This document shows positions 1-8,911 of a DNA stretch of 64,000 nucleotides, in pieces. The DNA comes from Embleya sp049739465 (GTDB lineage Bacteria; Actinomycetota; Actinomycetes; Streptomycetales; Streptomycetaceae): assembly GCF_049739465.1 (NCBI RefSeq), contig NZ_JBMHHY010000017.1:189809-253808 (forward strand), written 5' to 3'. Position 1 is the stretch's first letter. The number at the start of each line of letters is the position of its first letter. The notes under the pieces are model-generated. The model was given only the letters and a program-made list of their open reading frames with translations, had not been told where the DNA came from and ran no database searches. The position numbers were made by a program, and so were the translations under genes.

Positions 1-2
1 CG

Positions 3-1025
3 GGCATCTACTCGCCGCGCGGGCAGACCTACGACGCGGTGGACCGCGATCTGCTGCTGTCCTACCGGGAGGCGGTCGACGGGCAGATCCTCAACGAGGG
101 CATCACCGAGGCGGGCGCGGTCGCCTCCTTCACGGCGGCGGCCACCGCGTATGCCACGCACGGCGAGCCGATGATCCCGTTCTACGTCTTCTACTCGATG
201 TTCGGCTGGCAACGGGTGGCCGACCAACTGTGGGCGCTGGCCGACCAGATGGGTCGTGGCTTCCTGATCGGAGCCACCGCGGGTCGGACCACGATGACCG
301 GGGAGGGGCTGCAACACGCGGACGGCCACTCGCAGTTGATCGCCTCGACGAATCCGGCGGCGGTGTCGTACGACCCGGCGTTCGCGTACGAGATCGCGGT
401 GATCGTGCGCGAGGGGTTGCGGCGGATGCTTACGGCCACGCCGGAACACCCCACCGGCGAGGACGTGTTCTATTACCTGACGGTCTACAACGAGCCGCTC
501 CCGCAGCCGGCGATCCCGAGCCTGGACGCGACCGAGGGCATCCTGCGCGGCATCCACTGCTGCGCGCCCGCCGCCGACGCGGACGCCGAACTGCTCGCCA
601 GCGGCACGGCGGTGCGGTGGGCCCTGGAGGCACAGCGGCTGCTCGCCGAGGACTGGGACGTGACCGCCCAGGTGTGGTCGGTGACCTCGTGGACCGAACT
701 GCGGCGCGAGGCACTGGCCGCCGGGGAGGAGCAAGTCCCTTACATCACCCGGGCGTTGGCCGACGCGACCGGCCCGGTGGTGGCGGTCAGCGACTGGATG
801 CGCACGGTCCCGGACCAGATCGCCCCGTGGGTCCGCCAGGACTGGACCTCGCTCGGCACCGACGGCTTCGGCGTCTCCGACACCCGCATCGCGGCCCGCT
901 CCCACTTCGGCGTGGACGCGGTGTCGATCGTGATCCGAACGCTGACGATGCTGGCCGGGCAGGGCAAGGTCAAGCCGGAGGCGCCGGGGGAGGCGATGGC
1001 GCGGTATGGGCGTTCGGTGGGGTGA
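3..1025 (+). CDS. aceE: Pyruvate dehydrogenase E1 component, homodimeric type (C-terminal part)
   Basis: The reading frame is open from the first bases of the window, so the N-terminal part lies upstream. The visible 340 residues match the C-terminal half of AceE-type E1, the thiamine-diphosphate enzyme that decarboxylates pyruvate and passes the acetyl group to the lipoyl domain of E2. Recognisable blocks are GQILNEGITEAGA, PFYVFYSMFGWQRVADQ, the loop MTGEGLQHADGHS and the C-terminal domain with YNEPLPQPA. The gene ends with TGA at 1023-1025, followed by a strong hairpin. This is the housekeeping E1, which matters because a second two-subunit E1 lies in the NRPS region (45,373-47,264). Family assignment is firm; only the start is missing. 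Confidence 0.95.
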   Translation, partial: GIYSPRGQTYDAVDRDLLLSYREAVDGQILNEGITEAGAVASFTAAATAYATHGEPMIPFYVFYSMFGWQRVADQLWALADQMGRGFLIGATAGRTTMTGEGLQHADGHSQLIASTNPAAVSYDPAFAYEIAVIVREGLRRMLTATPEHPTGEDVFYYLTVYNEPLPQPAIPSLDATEGILRGIHCCAPAADADAELLASGTAVRWALEAQRLLAEDWDVTAQVWSVTSWTELRREALAAGEEQVPYITRALADATGPVVAVSDWMRTVPDQIAPWVRQDWTSLGTDGFGVSDTRIAARSHFGVDAVSIVIRTLTMLAGQGKVKPEAPGEAMARYGRSVG

Positions 1026-1080
1026 GGTCGAGTAGGTCGGGGTCTGGGGGAGGGGACGGGACGGGATCGGGATCAGGATC

Positions 1081-1116
1081 GGGGCCGCCGCCGTCGAGTT
1101 CGATGGCGGCGGCCCC
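1081..1116. terminator. Strong hairpin, probable bidirectional terminator
   Basis: The arm GGGGCCGCCGCC (1081-1092) pairs perfectly with GGCGGCGGCCCC (1105-1116), and the inner TCGA/TCGA continues the stem to a 2-nt tip. It lies 56 bp after the aceE stop and just beyond the end of the minus-strand FG-GAP remnant, so it can serve both strands. There is no U-tract, as is common for terminators in high-GC actinomycetes. Confidence 0.75.
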
Positions 1117-1125
1117 GATCGTTGC

Positions 1126-1272
1126 TCAGCTGCCGGCGATCCCGTTGGCGTCGGGGGTCTTGCCGCCGGCGAATGTGTAGACGTTGCCGTTCGCGGCGCG
1201 GGCCCAGAGGTCCGCCTTGCCGTCGCCGTCGAAGTCGCGTGTCGCCGGGATCACCGGACTGGCGTAGGCAAC
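1126..1272 (-). pseudogene. Remnant of an FG-GAP/VCBS-repeat protein C-terminus
   Basis: About 48 codons on the minus strand read as one FG-GAP-type repeat (core RDFDGDGKADLWARAANGNV, then YTFAGGKTPDANGIAGS and a stop at 1126-1128). The DFDGDGKADL segment is the calcium-binding loop typical of extracellular FG-GAP/VCBS proteins in Streptomyces. Upstream in the same frame there is neither a second repeat nor a signal peptide, only low-complexity sequence. A complete protein of this type normally has several repeats and a secretion signal. I therefore read it as the surviving 3' end of a deleted gene. Confidence 0.55.
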
Positions 1273-1510
1273 CAGTCGAGTGGGACACCCGCAACGGATA
1301 TGAGGAACCGTGGAGTTGGTGAATGTGGCGCGCTGTGTTCCCGGGGATTCGGAGTGTGGTCCTCGGCTTCCGTGATTTACCGATGTACCCGATTTGCCGG
1401 TCGGGATGACGCTTGGCGCGGCCAACAGGTTGTAGTGAGAGATGACACATCGTGGTGTCGTGCGGAAAATGCGTGGTCGGGTGGCACGGGGGCCGGCAAC
1501 GTTTTGCGGC

Positions 1511-2068
1511 ATGGTGATGTTGCGTCAGATTCGGGCCGACTTCGATGCCGCGTCCTTGGTGGTCTATCAGGCGTATTCGCCGGCCATTGCCGAACCCGCC
1601 TTGCGGGAGGGGCGGTTCGTGGCGCCGTTTTCGTTCGGGCGGATGACGTGGGTCAAACCGTCGTTTCGGTGGTTGATGCACCGTAGTGACTGGGGGCGAA
1701 AGGCGGGCCAGGAGCGGGTGTTGGCCGTGCGGATCAGCCGGAGTGGCTTTGAGGAGGCGCTGGGGCGGGCCGTGTCGACCGAGGGGTCCGTGGCGGGGGC
1801 CGATGTGCATGTGCAGTGGGATCCGGAGCGGTCGTTGCGTGGGGCGGCGCTGAACCACTACAACATTCAGGTCGGGATCGGGCGCGGATTGATCCGGACG
1901 TTCAATGAGGAGTGGGTTGTTGGGATCTCGGATTTGACGCCGTTGGTGCGGCGGGTGGCGGGATTGGTGAAGGACGGACGGGTCGCCCAGGCCCAGCGGT
2001 TGTTGCCGGCGGAGAAGGTGTATCCGTTGCCGGCGGCGATTGCGCGGCGGGTCGGCGCGGACGGGTGA
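1511..2068 (+). CDS. DUF4291 family protein
   Basis: The protein matches the DUF4291 family across its length: RQIRADFDAASLVVYQAYSP near the N-terminus, FSFGRMTWVKPSFRWLMHRS, then GRKAGQERVLAVRISRSGF, and a central HVQWDPERS block. The family has no established function. Family members usually start just before the RQIRA block, so I place the start at ATG 1511 (ATG 1517 is also possible) rather than at the upstream in-frame ATG 1442, whose extra codons look non-conserved. No operon partner is evident, since the next gene (2100-3359) is on the opposite strand and converges on it. Confidence 0.8.
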   Translation: MVMLRQIRADFDAASLVVYQAYSPAIAEPALREGRFVAPFSFGRMTWVKPSFRWLMHRSDWGRKAGQERVLAVRISRSGFEEALGRAVSTEGSVAGADVHVQWDPERSLRGAALNHYNIQVGIGRGLIRTFNEEWVVGISDLTPLVRRVAGLVKDGRVAQAQRLLPAEKVYPLPAAIARRVGADG

Positions 2069-2099
2069 TCTGCCGACCGGGTGGGGCTCGGTGGTCCGG

Positions 2100-3359
2100 T
2101 CAGGTGATTGTTTTGGTGAGTGGGGCTGTGGTCGGTAGGGAGATGGCGATCGACAGGCCGCCGTGGGGGTTCGGTTTTGTGGTTATTTGGGCGGCGTGGG
2201 CCTTGATTATTGCTTGCACTATGGACAGGCCCAGGCCTGAACCCGTCGCGGAGGCCGTGCGGTTGGGGTGGAAGCGGTGGAAGGGTTCGAAGAGGTCGGG
2301 GATACGTTTGGCCGGGATCATCGGGCCGGTGTTGCGGATTCGGAGGGAGCCCGGCGAGATGCCTACCGTGACGAAGCCGCCCGGGTGGTTGTGCCGGATG
2401 GCGTTTTCGATCAGGTTGGTGAGGAGCTGACGTAGGAGTAGCGGGTCTCCGGATACCGTGCAGTCGGCGATGTTCGTGGTGATTCGGACGCCCGCTTGGG
2501 TGGCCGCCTGCCGGGTTTGGGCCAGGACTTCGGTGGTCAGGTCGTGGAGGGCCACCGGGGCCGGCCGGATGTTGCCGCGTTCGCTTTTCGCCAGGCTCAG
2601 CAGGCCGTCGATGAGGCGTTCGGTGCGGCGGTTGAGGGCCAGGAGCTGTTCTCGGGTTTCGACGATTTCGGTGGGGGAGTGCGGGTCGGCCAGGCCGACT
2701 TGGATCGCGGTGCGTTGAATCGTGAGTGGGGTGCGTAGTTCGTGTGAGGCGTTGGCGACGAACAACCGCCGGCTGTCGAAGGATTTCTCCAGGCGGTCGA
2801 GCATGCCGTCGAACGTGTCGGCGAGTTCTTTGAGTTCGTCGTCCGGGCCCGGCATGCCGATGCGTTCGTGCAGGTTGTGTTCGGACAACCGGCGGGCGGT
2901 TGCGGTGATGCGGTGCACCGGGCGCAGCACCCGGCCCGACATCCACCAGCCGACCAGGATCGAGGTCGCCGCCAGGAGGAGTAGGGCCGCCCCCAGCACG
3001 GTGAGGATCTGGTTCATCGTCACGTCCTGGCCGGCCGAACTGGCTCGACGGATCGCCTCGGTCGGGAAGGTGGCTTGGGCCGGTGCTCCGGGCATGAGCT
3101 GTGCCGGTTGGGCCAGGCCGATGCTGACCGGGTGGTAGCTCTCGGCGGTGGTGGTGGTGTCCACCGCCAGGGTCCTGGCCAGTGCGACCGGGAGCCGTTG
3201 GGACAGCCGCTCGTTGACGAACCAGTACACGATCGCGAGCAGCACCGTGCCGACGACAAGGGACATGCCGCCGTAGAGGAGCGCCAGTCGGGCCCGCGCG
3301 GACGGGCGGCGGAACAGGGCACGGCGGAGCAGGCGCAGGTCGCCCGCCAGGCTGCTCAT
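2100..3359 (-). CDS. Sensor histidine kinase
   Basis: This 419-residue membrane histidine kinase has TM1 at about 26-47, an extracytoplasmic stretch of some 70 residues, TM2 at about 117-137, a HAMP linker (about 140-195), HisKA with the phosphoacceptor His206 in ANASHELRTPL, and a HATPase_c domain with the N-box region LIENAIRHN and a G-box (GSGLGLSIVQ). Its start overlaps the stop of the upstream response-regulator gene by 4 bp (ATGA), so the two are translationally coupled. The pair is divergent from the lipoprotein/ABC operon at 4203-8251. By analogy with other regulator/transporter pairs it probably senses cell-envelope stress or a compound and controls that transporter; this is inference from position. 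Confidence 0.92.
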   Translation of the reverse strand: MSSLAGDLRLLRRALFRRPSARARLALLYGGMSLVVGTVLLAIVYWFVNERLSQRLPVALARTLAVDTTTTAESYHPVSIGLAQPAQLMPGAPAQATFPTEAIRRASSAGQDVTMNQILTVLGAALLLLAATSILVGWWMSGRVLRPVHRITATARRLSEHNLHERIGMPGPDDELKELADTFDGMLDRLEKSFDSRRLFVANASHELRTPLTIQRTAIQVGLADPHSPTEIVETREQLLALNRRTERLIDGLLSLAKSERGNIRPAPVALHDLTTEVLAQTRQAATQAGVRITTNIADCTVSGDPLLLRQLLTNLIENAIRHNHPGGFVTVGISPGSLRIRNTGPMIPAKRIPDLFEPFHRFHPNRTASATGSGLGLSIVQAIIKAHAAQITTKPNPHGGLSIAISLPTTAPLTKTIT

Positions 3360-4009
3360 ATCGTGTATCCCGAGCCGGGGACGGTGTGGATGACCTGGGG
3401 ATCGCCCAGTTTGGCGCGTAGTTTGGACATGGTCACCCGTACCGTGTTGGAGAACGGGTCGATGTTCTCGTCCCAGACACGTTCGAGGAGTTCCTCCGCG
3501 CTGACCACCGCGCCGTCGGCCGCCATCAGGGTGGCGAGGATGGCGAACTCCTTGTGGGCGAGCCGGATGTACTCGCCGTCCCGGGTGACCTGGCGCCGTG
3601 CGTTGTCCAGCACGATGCCGTGTCTTTCCAGCACCGGTGGCACGGCGGGCGTGGCTCGCCGGCCCAACGCCTGTACGCGGGCGAGCAGTTCGGCGAACTC
3701 GAAGGGCTTGGGCAGGTAGTCGTCCGCGCCCAACCGCAGACCCGCGACCCGTTCCGGGACCGTACCGGCCGCGGTCAGCATCAGGATCCTGGTGCGCAGC
3801 CGGCCTGCCACCACGGCCCGGCAGACGTCGTCGCCGTGCGTGCCGGGCAGGTCGCGGTCCAGGACGAGCACGTCGTAGTCGTTGACGGAGAGCCGTTCCA
3901 GTGCGCTGTCGCCGTCGTATGCCACGTCCACGGCGATCGCCGCGCGACGCAGGCCGCGGGCGACCAGGTCGGCCAGCAGTTCCTCGTCCTCGGTGACCAG
4001 GACTCGCAC
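3356..4009 (-). CDS. OmpR/PhoB-family response regulator
   Basis: The receiver domain starts MRVLVTEDEELLADLV, with the acidic pocket (EDE) and the phosphoacceptor Asp51 in VLVLDRDLPG. It is followed by a winged-helix DNA-binding domain (EFAILATLMAADG, VRVTMSKLRAKLGDPQVIHTVPGSGY). I place the start at GTG 4009: GCGGAG lies at a good distance upstream and the receiver fold begins here. An in-frame start at 4081 would add a proline-rich, non-conserved 24-residue leader. The gene is first in the two-gene operon with the kinase and faces away from the transporter genes, with about 190 bp between them that should hold both promoters. Confidence 0.92.
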   Translation of the reverse strand: MRVLVTEDEELLADLVARGLRRAAIAVDVAYDGDSALERLSVNDYDVLVLDRDLPGTHGDDVCRAVVAGRLRTRILMLTAAGTVPERVAGLRLGADDYLPKPFEFAELLARVQALGRRATPAVPPVLERHGIVLDNARRQVTRDGEYIRLAHKEFAILATLMAADGAVVSAEELLERVWDENIDPFSNTVRVTMSKLRAKLGDPQVIHTVPGSGYTI

Positions 4010-4202
4010 GGTTTCGTCGCTCCGCTTCAGGGGTTGGGGGTTAGGGGTTGGGGTTGGGAGTGATGGGGGGACCAACCTCACTGTTTATACGGGAGTCCGT
4101 GTTAGCTCCGGATAACCAAAACGGGAGACGGGCGGGAAACCGGCCGCCGCGTAGACCTGCTGTCGGAAGCCGACAGGACAGGGACTACAGGTGGGAGTGG
4201 CA

Positions 4203-4775
4203 GTGACGACGAGGTTCGGGCGGGCCGCGCTGCGCGGGGCGGTCGGGGTGGTCCTGGTGAGCGGGCTCGCGCTGAGCACGGCCGGGTGCGGCAGCGACGG
4301 CGGTGGGTCGACGAAGAGCAAGGTGGCCTCCGGCGGCGGCGCCGGCAAGAAGTCCGGCGAGCCGCAAGCGGGGGCCGGGGCCGGGGGCGCCGGCAAGGAC
4401 GAGGACGCGGCGCGGTACGAGCAGATGGTCAAGTTTGCGGGGTGTATGCGCGAGAACGGGATCGACATGCCCGATCCCGAGCCCGCCGCGGGCGGCGCGG
4501 TGCGAATGCGGGCGATGCCGGCGGACGGCGACAGTTCCAAGACCGAGAACGCGATGAAGGCTTGCGAGAAGTACCAGCCGAAGAGCGAATTCGACCCGAA
4601 CGACCCCAAGTTCAAGGAGTGGCAGGCCAAACGCACGGCCTGCCTGCGGGACCACGGGGTGGACATCGGCGACAGCGGGACCGCCGCGATGACGGTGGAC
4701 GCGAGCGACGAAAAGGTCATGAAGGCCATCGAGACGTGCGACAAGCAGGTTCCGCCGCCCGCGAAGAAGAAGTGA
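4203..4775 (+). CDS. Secreted lipoprotein, transporter-associated
   Basis: The N-terminus has arginines, a hydrophobic stretch and a lipobox (ALSTAGC), so the mature protein should be a lipid-anchored extracytoplasmic protein. A Ser/Gly-rich linker follows. Then come two related Cys-containing blocks (VKFAGCMRENGIDMPDPE and KRTACLRDHGVDIGDSGT) and further conserved cysteines, a layout seen in actinobacterial lipoproteins encoded beside MacAB-like exporters. GTG 4203 is preferred because GGGAG sits 5 nt upstream; GTG 4191 and 4197 are alternatives. It is the first gene of the operon with the fusion protein, ATPase and permease, and its role in export is unproven. Confidence 0.8.
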   Translation: MTTRFGRAALRGAVGVVLVSGLALSTAGCGSDGGGSTKSKVASGGGAGKKSGEPQAGAGAGGAGKDEDAARYEQMVKFAGCMRENGIDMPDPEPAAGGAVRMRAMPADGDSSKTENAMKACEKYQPKSEFDPNDPKFKEWQAKRTACLRDHGVDIGDSGTAAMTVDASDEKVMKAIETCDKQVPPPAKKK

Positions 4776-4815
4776 AGCAGGGGGCCACAGGGCGAAATAG
4801 GGACGGGACGGTTTT

Positions 4816-6228
4816 GTGGGTTCGATCGAGACTTCAGCGCACCAGGGGCAGCAGAAGCAGCAGAAGCAGCAGGAGCAGCAGTACGAGGAGCCGCCGGCGG
4901 CGGGCGGAGCGGATCGTTCGGCGTATCCGCGCGAGCGTAGGCGGCGTCGGCGTCGACGGGCGCTCGCGGCGGCGCTGGTGCTGGCCTCGGCGGGCGGTGC
5001 GGCGGGCGTACTGCTCTCCGACGGCGGCGGTGATTCCGGTACGTCCGCGAACCGCACGAAGCTGGACGCGGTGCCGGTGACCCGGGCGGACCTGGTCGAC
5101 CGGCAGAACGTGGACGGCCGGCTCGGGTACGCGGGCGCGTATTCGGTGAACGCGGCGGCGGCCGGTCCGGACAAGCCGCCGGGGAGCGAGGCCCCGCCGC
5201 CGTCCCAGAGCCCGGGTCCGGGCACGGGGTCGGGAGCGGGCACACCCCAGGGCTCCGGCCAGGGCCAGAACCAGGGCCAGAACCAAGGCCAGGGCAAAGG
5301 CTCAGGCTCAACCGGAGGTGGAGGTGGCGGGCAGGGCGGCGCGAACCCGCCCCCGGACGCCGGCACCGGCTCCGGTCCCGGCACCATCACCTGGCTGCCG
5401 GGTGTCGGGGACACCCTGGCGCGCGGTGATCGGGTCTATGGCCGGGACGGTACGAAGGTGCCGCTGTTCTACGGCGAGACGCCGTTCTGGCGGGCGTTGT
5501 CCGTCGGCGTGGACAAGGGCGCGGACGTCCGTGAGTTGGAGCAGAATCTGCAGGCTCTGGGGTATGGCGGGTTCACGGTGGACGAGAAGTTCACCGAGGC
5601 GACCGCCGCCGCGTTGAAGAAGTGGCAGAAGGACATGGGCCACAAGCAGACCGGCCGGTTCGATCCGGGCGACGCCGTCGTATTGCCCGACGCGGTTCGG
5701 GTCGGCGAGGTCTCCGCGACGCTCGGCGCGAGTTCGCAGGGGCCGTTGCTGAAGGCGAGTGGGACCGGTCGGCGGGTCACCGTCAATCTGCCGGTCAACA
5801 AGCAGACGTTGGCCACGAAGGGCGCCAAGGTCCAGGTCACCCTCCCCGGCGGCCGGACCGCCGGCGGCACGATCACCCAGGTCGGCACGGTGGCCAAGGA
5901 GGGCGAGCAGACTCCGGGCGGCTCGCCGGGCGGGGACAAGGCCACCATCCCGGTCGACATCGCGCTCGATCAGCCGAAGGACGCCGGCACCCTGGACGGT
6001 GCGCCGGTCACCGTCGGGTTCACCGGCAAGGAGCGCAAGGGTGTGCTCACCGTCCCGGTCAACGCGTTGCTCGCGCTCGCCGAGGGCGGCTACGGCGTCG
6101 AGGTGGTGGAACCGGACGGCGGTACGCGGCTGTCGAAGGTCGAACTCGGGATGTTCGCCAACGGCCGGGTCGAGGTGACCGGCGACGGGATGGCCGAGGG
6201 CCTGAAGGTCGGGGTGCCCAAGGCATGA
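4816..6228 (+). CDS. Membrane-fusion-type protein with peptidoglycan-binding domain
   Basis: The protein has 470 residues. A Gln-rich cytoplasmic head (KQQKQQEQQ, about 12-24) precedes an arginine cluster and a single TM segment at about 50-70. The extracytoplasmic part starts with LDAVPVTRADLVDRQNVDGRLGY, typical of HlyD/MacA-type adaptors. A Pro/Gly/Gln linker follows (about 120-185), then a peptidoglycan-binding_1 domain (DVRELEQNLQALGYGGF, FTEATAAALKKWQK) and a beta-barrel part near the C-terminus. Such proteins link an ABC permease to the cell wall. The start is GTG 4816, as no better site lies nearby. The stop overlaps the ATPase start (ATGA at 6225-6228), so the two are coupled. The long low-complexity linker is unusual. 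Confidence 0.85.
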   Translation: MGSIETSAHQGQQKQQKQQEQQYEEPPAAGGADRSAYPRERRRRRRRRALAAALVLASAGGAAGVLLSDGGGDSGTSANRTKLDAVPVTRADLVDRQNVDGRLGYAGAYSVNAAAAGPDKPPGSEAPPPSQSPGPGTGSGAGTPQGSGQGQNQGQNQGQGKGSGSTGGGGGGQGGANPPPDAGTGSGPGTITWLPGVGDTLARGDRVYGRDGTKVPLFYGETPFWRALSVGVDKGADVRELEQNLQALGYGGFTVDEKFTEATAAALKKWQKDMGHKQTGRFDPGDAVVLPDAVRVGEVSATLGASSQGPLLKASGTGRRVTVNLPVNKQTLATKGAKVQVTLPGGRTAGGTITQVGTVAKEGEQTPGGSPGGDKATIPVDIALDQPKDAGTLDGAPVTVGFTGKERKGVLTVPVNALLALAEGGYGVEVVEPDGGTRLSKVELGMFANGRVEVTGDGMAEGLKVGVPKA

Positions 6229-7016
6229 CCAGGAAATGGCTGCGCGGCACGTCGCGCGGGACGACCGAGTCGCCGCCCGGTGCGGCCGGCCCGGTACCCG
6301 TGCTCGAACTCGACGGCGTCGGCCGGTCCTACCCCGGCGGGGTGCGCGCCTTGATCGACGCGAACCTCACCGTCGAGGCGGGCGAACTCCTCGCCGTGGT
6401 GGGGCCGTCCGGGTCCGGCAAGTCGACCATGTTGCAACTGATGGGCACGCTGGACCGGCCGACGGAGGGGGTGGTGCGGTTGCTCGGGCACGACGTCGCG
6501 CGGTTGCGGGATCGGCAACTCTCCGGCGTCCGGGCGAACTGGATCGGCTTCGTGTTCCAACAGTTCTTCCTCACCGAGCACTTCACCGCCGTGGACAACG
6601 TGGCCAACGGCCTCTACTACCACGGCATTCCGGTCCGTGAGCGGCGTGAACGCGCGGCCGACGCGCTGGTTCGGGTCGGCCTGGGCGCTCGGCTCGACCA
6701 TCTCCCGCGCGAGCTGTCCGGCGGCGAGCGACAGCGGGTCGCGATCGCCCGCGCGCTGGTCGCGCGACCCGCGTTGGTGCTGGCGGACGAGCCGACCGGC
6801 GCGCTCGACTCGCGCGCCGGTGCGACGGTGCTCGGCCTGCTGCACGAACTGCACGCGGACGGGGCCACGATCGTGGTGATCACCCACGACCCGGGGATCG
6901 CCCGGTCGTTGCCGCGCCGGGTGGAGATCCTGGACGGTCGGATCCACGCGGACAGCGGCGGGCCGAGCGCCGGGACCACGATGTCGGCGGCGATGTCGGC
7001 GGGGGTGTCCGGATGA
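6225..7016 (+). CDS. ABC transporter ATP-binding protein (MacB/LolD type)
   Basis: The 263 residues contain Walker A GPSGSGKST (about 60-68), Q-loop VFQQFFL, the signature LSGGERQRVAIARAL, Walker B ALVLADEPTGALD and the switch His in VITHDP. The DEPTGALD and GTLDRPTEG blocks place it in the MacB/LolD/FtsE branch that pairs with FtsX-type permeases. Its start overlaps the fusion protein stop and its stop overlaps the permease start, both as ATGA, so the three proteins should be made in balanced amounts. It powers the exporter or mechanotransmission complex formed with the two neighbouring products; the substrate is unknown. Confidence 0.95.
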   Translation: MTRKWLRGTSRGTTESPPGAAGPVPVLELDGVGRSYPGGVRALIDANLTVEAGELLAVVGPSGSGKSTMLQLMGTLDRPTEGVVRLLGHDVARLRDRQLSGVRANWIGFVFQQFFLTEHFTAVDNVANGLYYHGIPVRERRERAADALVRVGLGARLDHLPRELSGGERQRVAIARALVARPALVLADEPTGALDSRAGATVLGLLHELHADGATIVVITHDPGIARSLPRRVEILDGRIHADSGGPSAGTTMSAAMSAGVSG

Positions 7017-8251
7017 CGGCGGTAGGTCAGGACACCGTCGGCGCCCGGCCGACGCCCGTGCCGCTGCCCGGTACCGCCCGGCTCGGGCCGGTCGACGTGG
7101 TGCGGGTCGGGCTGCTCGGGGTGCGGGGTCGGCCGATGCGCGCGATCCTGTCCGGCCTGGGCATCGCGATCGGGATCGCCGCGATGGTGGCGGTGCTCGG
7201 CATCGGTACGGCCAGCCAGGCCCGGCTGATGGAGCAGATCCGGAGCCTGGGCACGAACATGCTCTCGGTCGGTCCCGGCGACTCGATCTTCGGCGGCCAG
7301 GTGCAACTGCCCGAGGAGGCGGTGGACATGGTGCGTCGGATCGGGCCGGTGACCTCGGCCAGTGCCACCGCCCAGTTGGAGGGTCGGAGCGTACGTCGGT
7401 CCGACCGGATCGACGCGCGCGAGACCAAGGGCATCACCGTCGCGGCCACCCGGGAGGACCTGCTCGGCACGATCGGCGGCAAGGTCGGGAAGGGACAGTG
7501 GTTCAACGCGGCCACCGCCCGCTACCCCACGGTCGTGCTCGGCGCGCGGGCGGCGGAGCTGCTCGGGGTGGACGGGCCGAATCGGCAGGTGTGGATCGGC
7601 GACCGGTGGTTCACCGTGCTGGGCATCCTGGACCCCGTCCCGCTGGCCCCCGAGGTGGACCGCTCGGCGCTGGTCGGCTGGCCCGCCGCCAAGGAGCTGC
7701 TGGGCTTCGACGGCCATCCGACCCGGATCTACGAGCGTTCGGGCGAGGACGCGGTCGGCGATGTACGCAACGTGCTCGCGGCCACGGTCAACCCGGCCAA
7801 CCCCGCCGGGGTCAAGGTCAGCCGCCCGTCCGACGCGCTGGAGGCGCAGTTGGCCGCGAAGAACACCTTCACCGGCCTGTTCGTCGGCCTGGGCGCGGTC
7901 GCGCTGCTGGTCGGCGGGGTGGGGGTGGCCAACACGATGGTGATCTCCGTACTCGAACGGCGCCGGGAGATCGGCCTGCGGCGGGCTCTGGGCGCGGGGC
8001 GGGGCCAGATCCGGCTCCAGTTCCTGACCGAGGCGGTCACCCTGTCCGGGCTCGGCGGGGTGGCGGGGGTGTTGCTCGGGCTGATCGTGACCACCGGGTA
8101 CGCCCATGCGCAGGGGTGGCCGCTGGTGCTGCCGTGGCCGGCCATCCTGGGCGGCGTCGCGGCCTCGGTGGCGATCGGCGCGCTCGCCGGTCTGTATCCG
8201 GCGGGTCGGGCGGCGCGGCTGCCACCGACGGAGGCGCTCAGCGCGGGCTGA
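7013..8251 (+). CDS. ABC transporter permease, FtsX/MacB family
   Basis: The 412-residue permease has one TM segment near the N-terminus (IAIGIAAMVAVLGIGTA), a large extracytoplasmic domain (about 60-265) and three C-terminal TM segments. The second block carries the conserved GGVGVANTMVISVLERRREIGLRRALGAGRGQI stretch (given here only to identify the FtsX domain around residues 300-335). This is the MacB_PCD plus FtsX layout. It is the last gene of the four-gene operon started by the lipoprotein. Together with the peptidoglycan-binding adaptor it most resembles the MacAB-like systems of Gram-positive bacteria, used for export of peptides or antibiotics or for cell-envelope signalling. Confidence 0.93.
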   Translation: MTAVGQDTVGARPTPVPLPGTARLGPVDVVRVGLLGVRGRPMRAILSGLGIAIGIAAMVAVLGIGTASQARLMEQIRSLGTNMLSVGPGDSIFGGQVQLPEEAVDMVRRIGPVTSASATAQLEGRSVRRSDRIDARETKGITVAATREDLLGTIGGKVGKGQWFNAATARYPTVVLGARAAELLGVDGPNRQVWIGDRWFTVLGILDPVPLAPEVDRSALVGWPAAKELLGFDGHPTRIYERSGEDAVGDVRNVLAATVNPANPAGVKVSRPSDALEAQLAAKNTFTGLFVGLGAVALLVGGVGVANTMVISVLERRREIGLRRALGAGRGQIRLQFLTEAVTLSGLGGVAGVLLGLIVTTGYAHAQGWPLVLPWPAILGGVAASVAIGALAGLYPAGRAARLPPTEALSAG

Positions 8252-8911
8252 GGGCGCCGCCGAGCCGGGTCGGCGCCGGACGGGCCGGCCGTCGGCTGGG
8301 CAAAGTCTGGGAGCCGGCTGGGCAAGATTCGGGCGGCGGGCCGGGCCTGCGGTTCGGGGGTGCGTTGCCCGCGCGGCGCCGCGTCGCGCGGGCGCCGGGG
8401 AGGCCGGCGGATATGCACGCGGATATGCGTACCGAAGTCGCTCGATCGTGGATCTCACCATCCGCGATCGGGCGATTTCGCTGTGTCGAGACCCCATTCG
8501 GGGCTTCGCGGTGGGTGGTTCGCCCCGCCAACCGCCGTGCGGGGATTTCCCCGAGCCGCCGCGCCGACCCGGCGGGTTCGGCATCCTTGCAGGTCAGGGC
8601 GCGCGCGAAGGTGTCGCGTACGACCAGATGATGAGGTCGGTCCGGCCAAGTCATCGATTGGGTTGACGATGACCGGCGCCGGCAGTCGGTAATCTTTGAG
8701 ACGGAAAGCGGTTCACCACCCCCGCAACGCCCGGTCGGCCGGAACCTGTCGCAACCGCGGAGCGTCCGCCCAGCGGCAACCCACCGACCGGTGTGTCGAG
8801 TCCTCGTTTTACGATGGCGCAGCTGAGGGCAGGGCGTGGTGGGGCGCCACAACGCCACCGGCCCGGGTCCGTGGCTGTCGGACTCGGCGAGTCGTTGGGG
8901 GTTGATCAGCA
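8252..8911. other. Long intergenic region without a convincing gene
   Basis: These 660 bp have open frames on both strands, but none shows a recognisable domain or codon pattern. The region contains a direct repeat GGCTGGGCAA (about 8294 and 8318), a repeated CGGATATGC (about 8408 and 8420) and the hairpin listed separately at 8443-8470. It probably holds the end of the ABC operon transcript and the promoter of the next gene. I see no tRNA or known riboswitch. Confidence 0.5.
8443..8470. terminator. Hairpin, possible terminator
   Basis: CGATCGTGGAT (8443-8453) pairs with ATCCGCGATCG (8460-8470) through a 6-nt loop with one G-T pair. It lies about 190 bp beyond the permease stop. There is no U-run, so a terminator role is likely but not certain; a dyad operator is the alternative. 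Confidence 0.4.

Noticed and set aside
8696..8905. Small gene before the membrane-protein gene
   Set aside because: 69 codons without a ribosome binding site or recognisable features, in a noisy frame.
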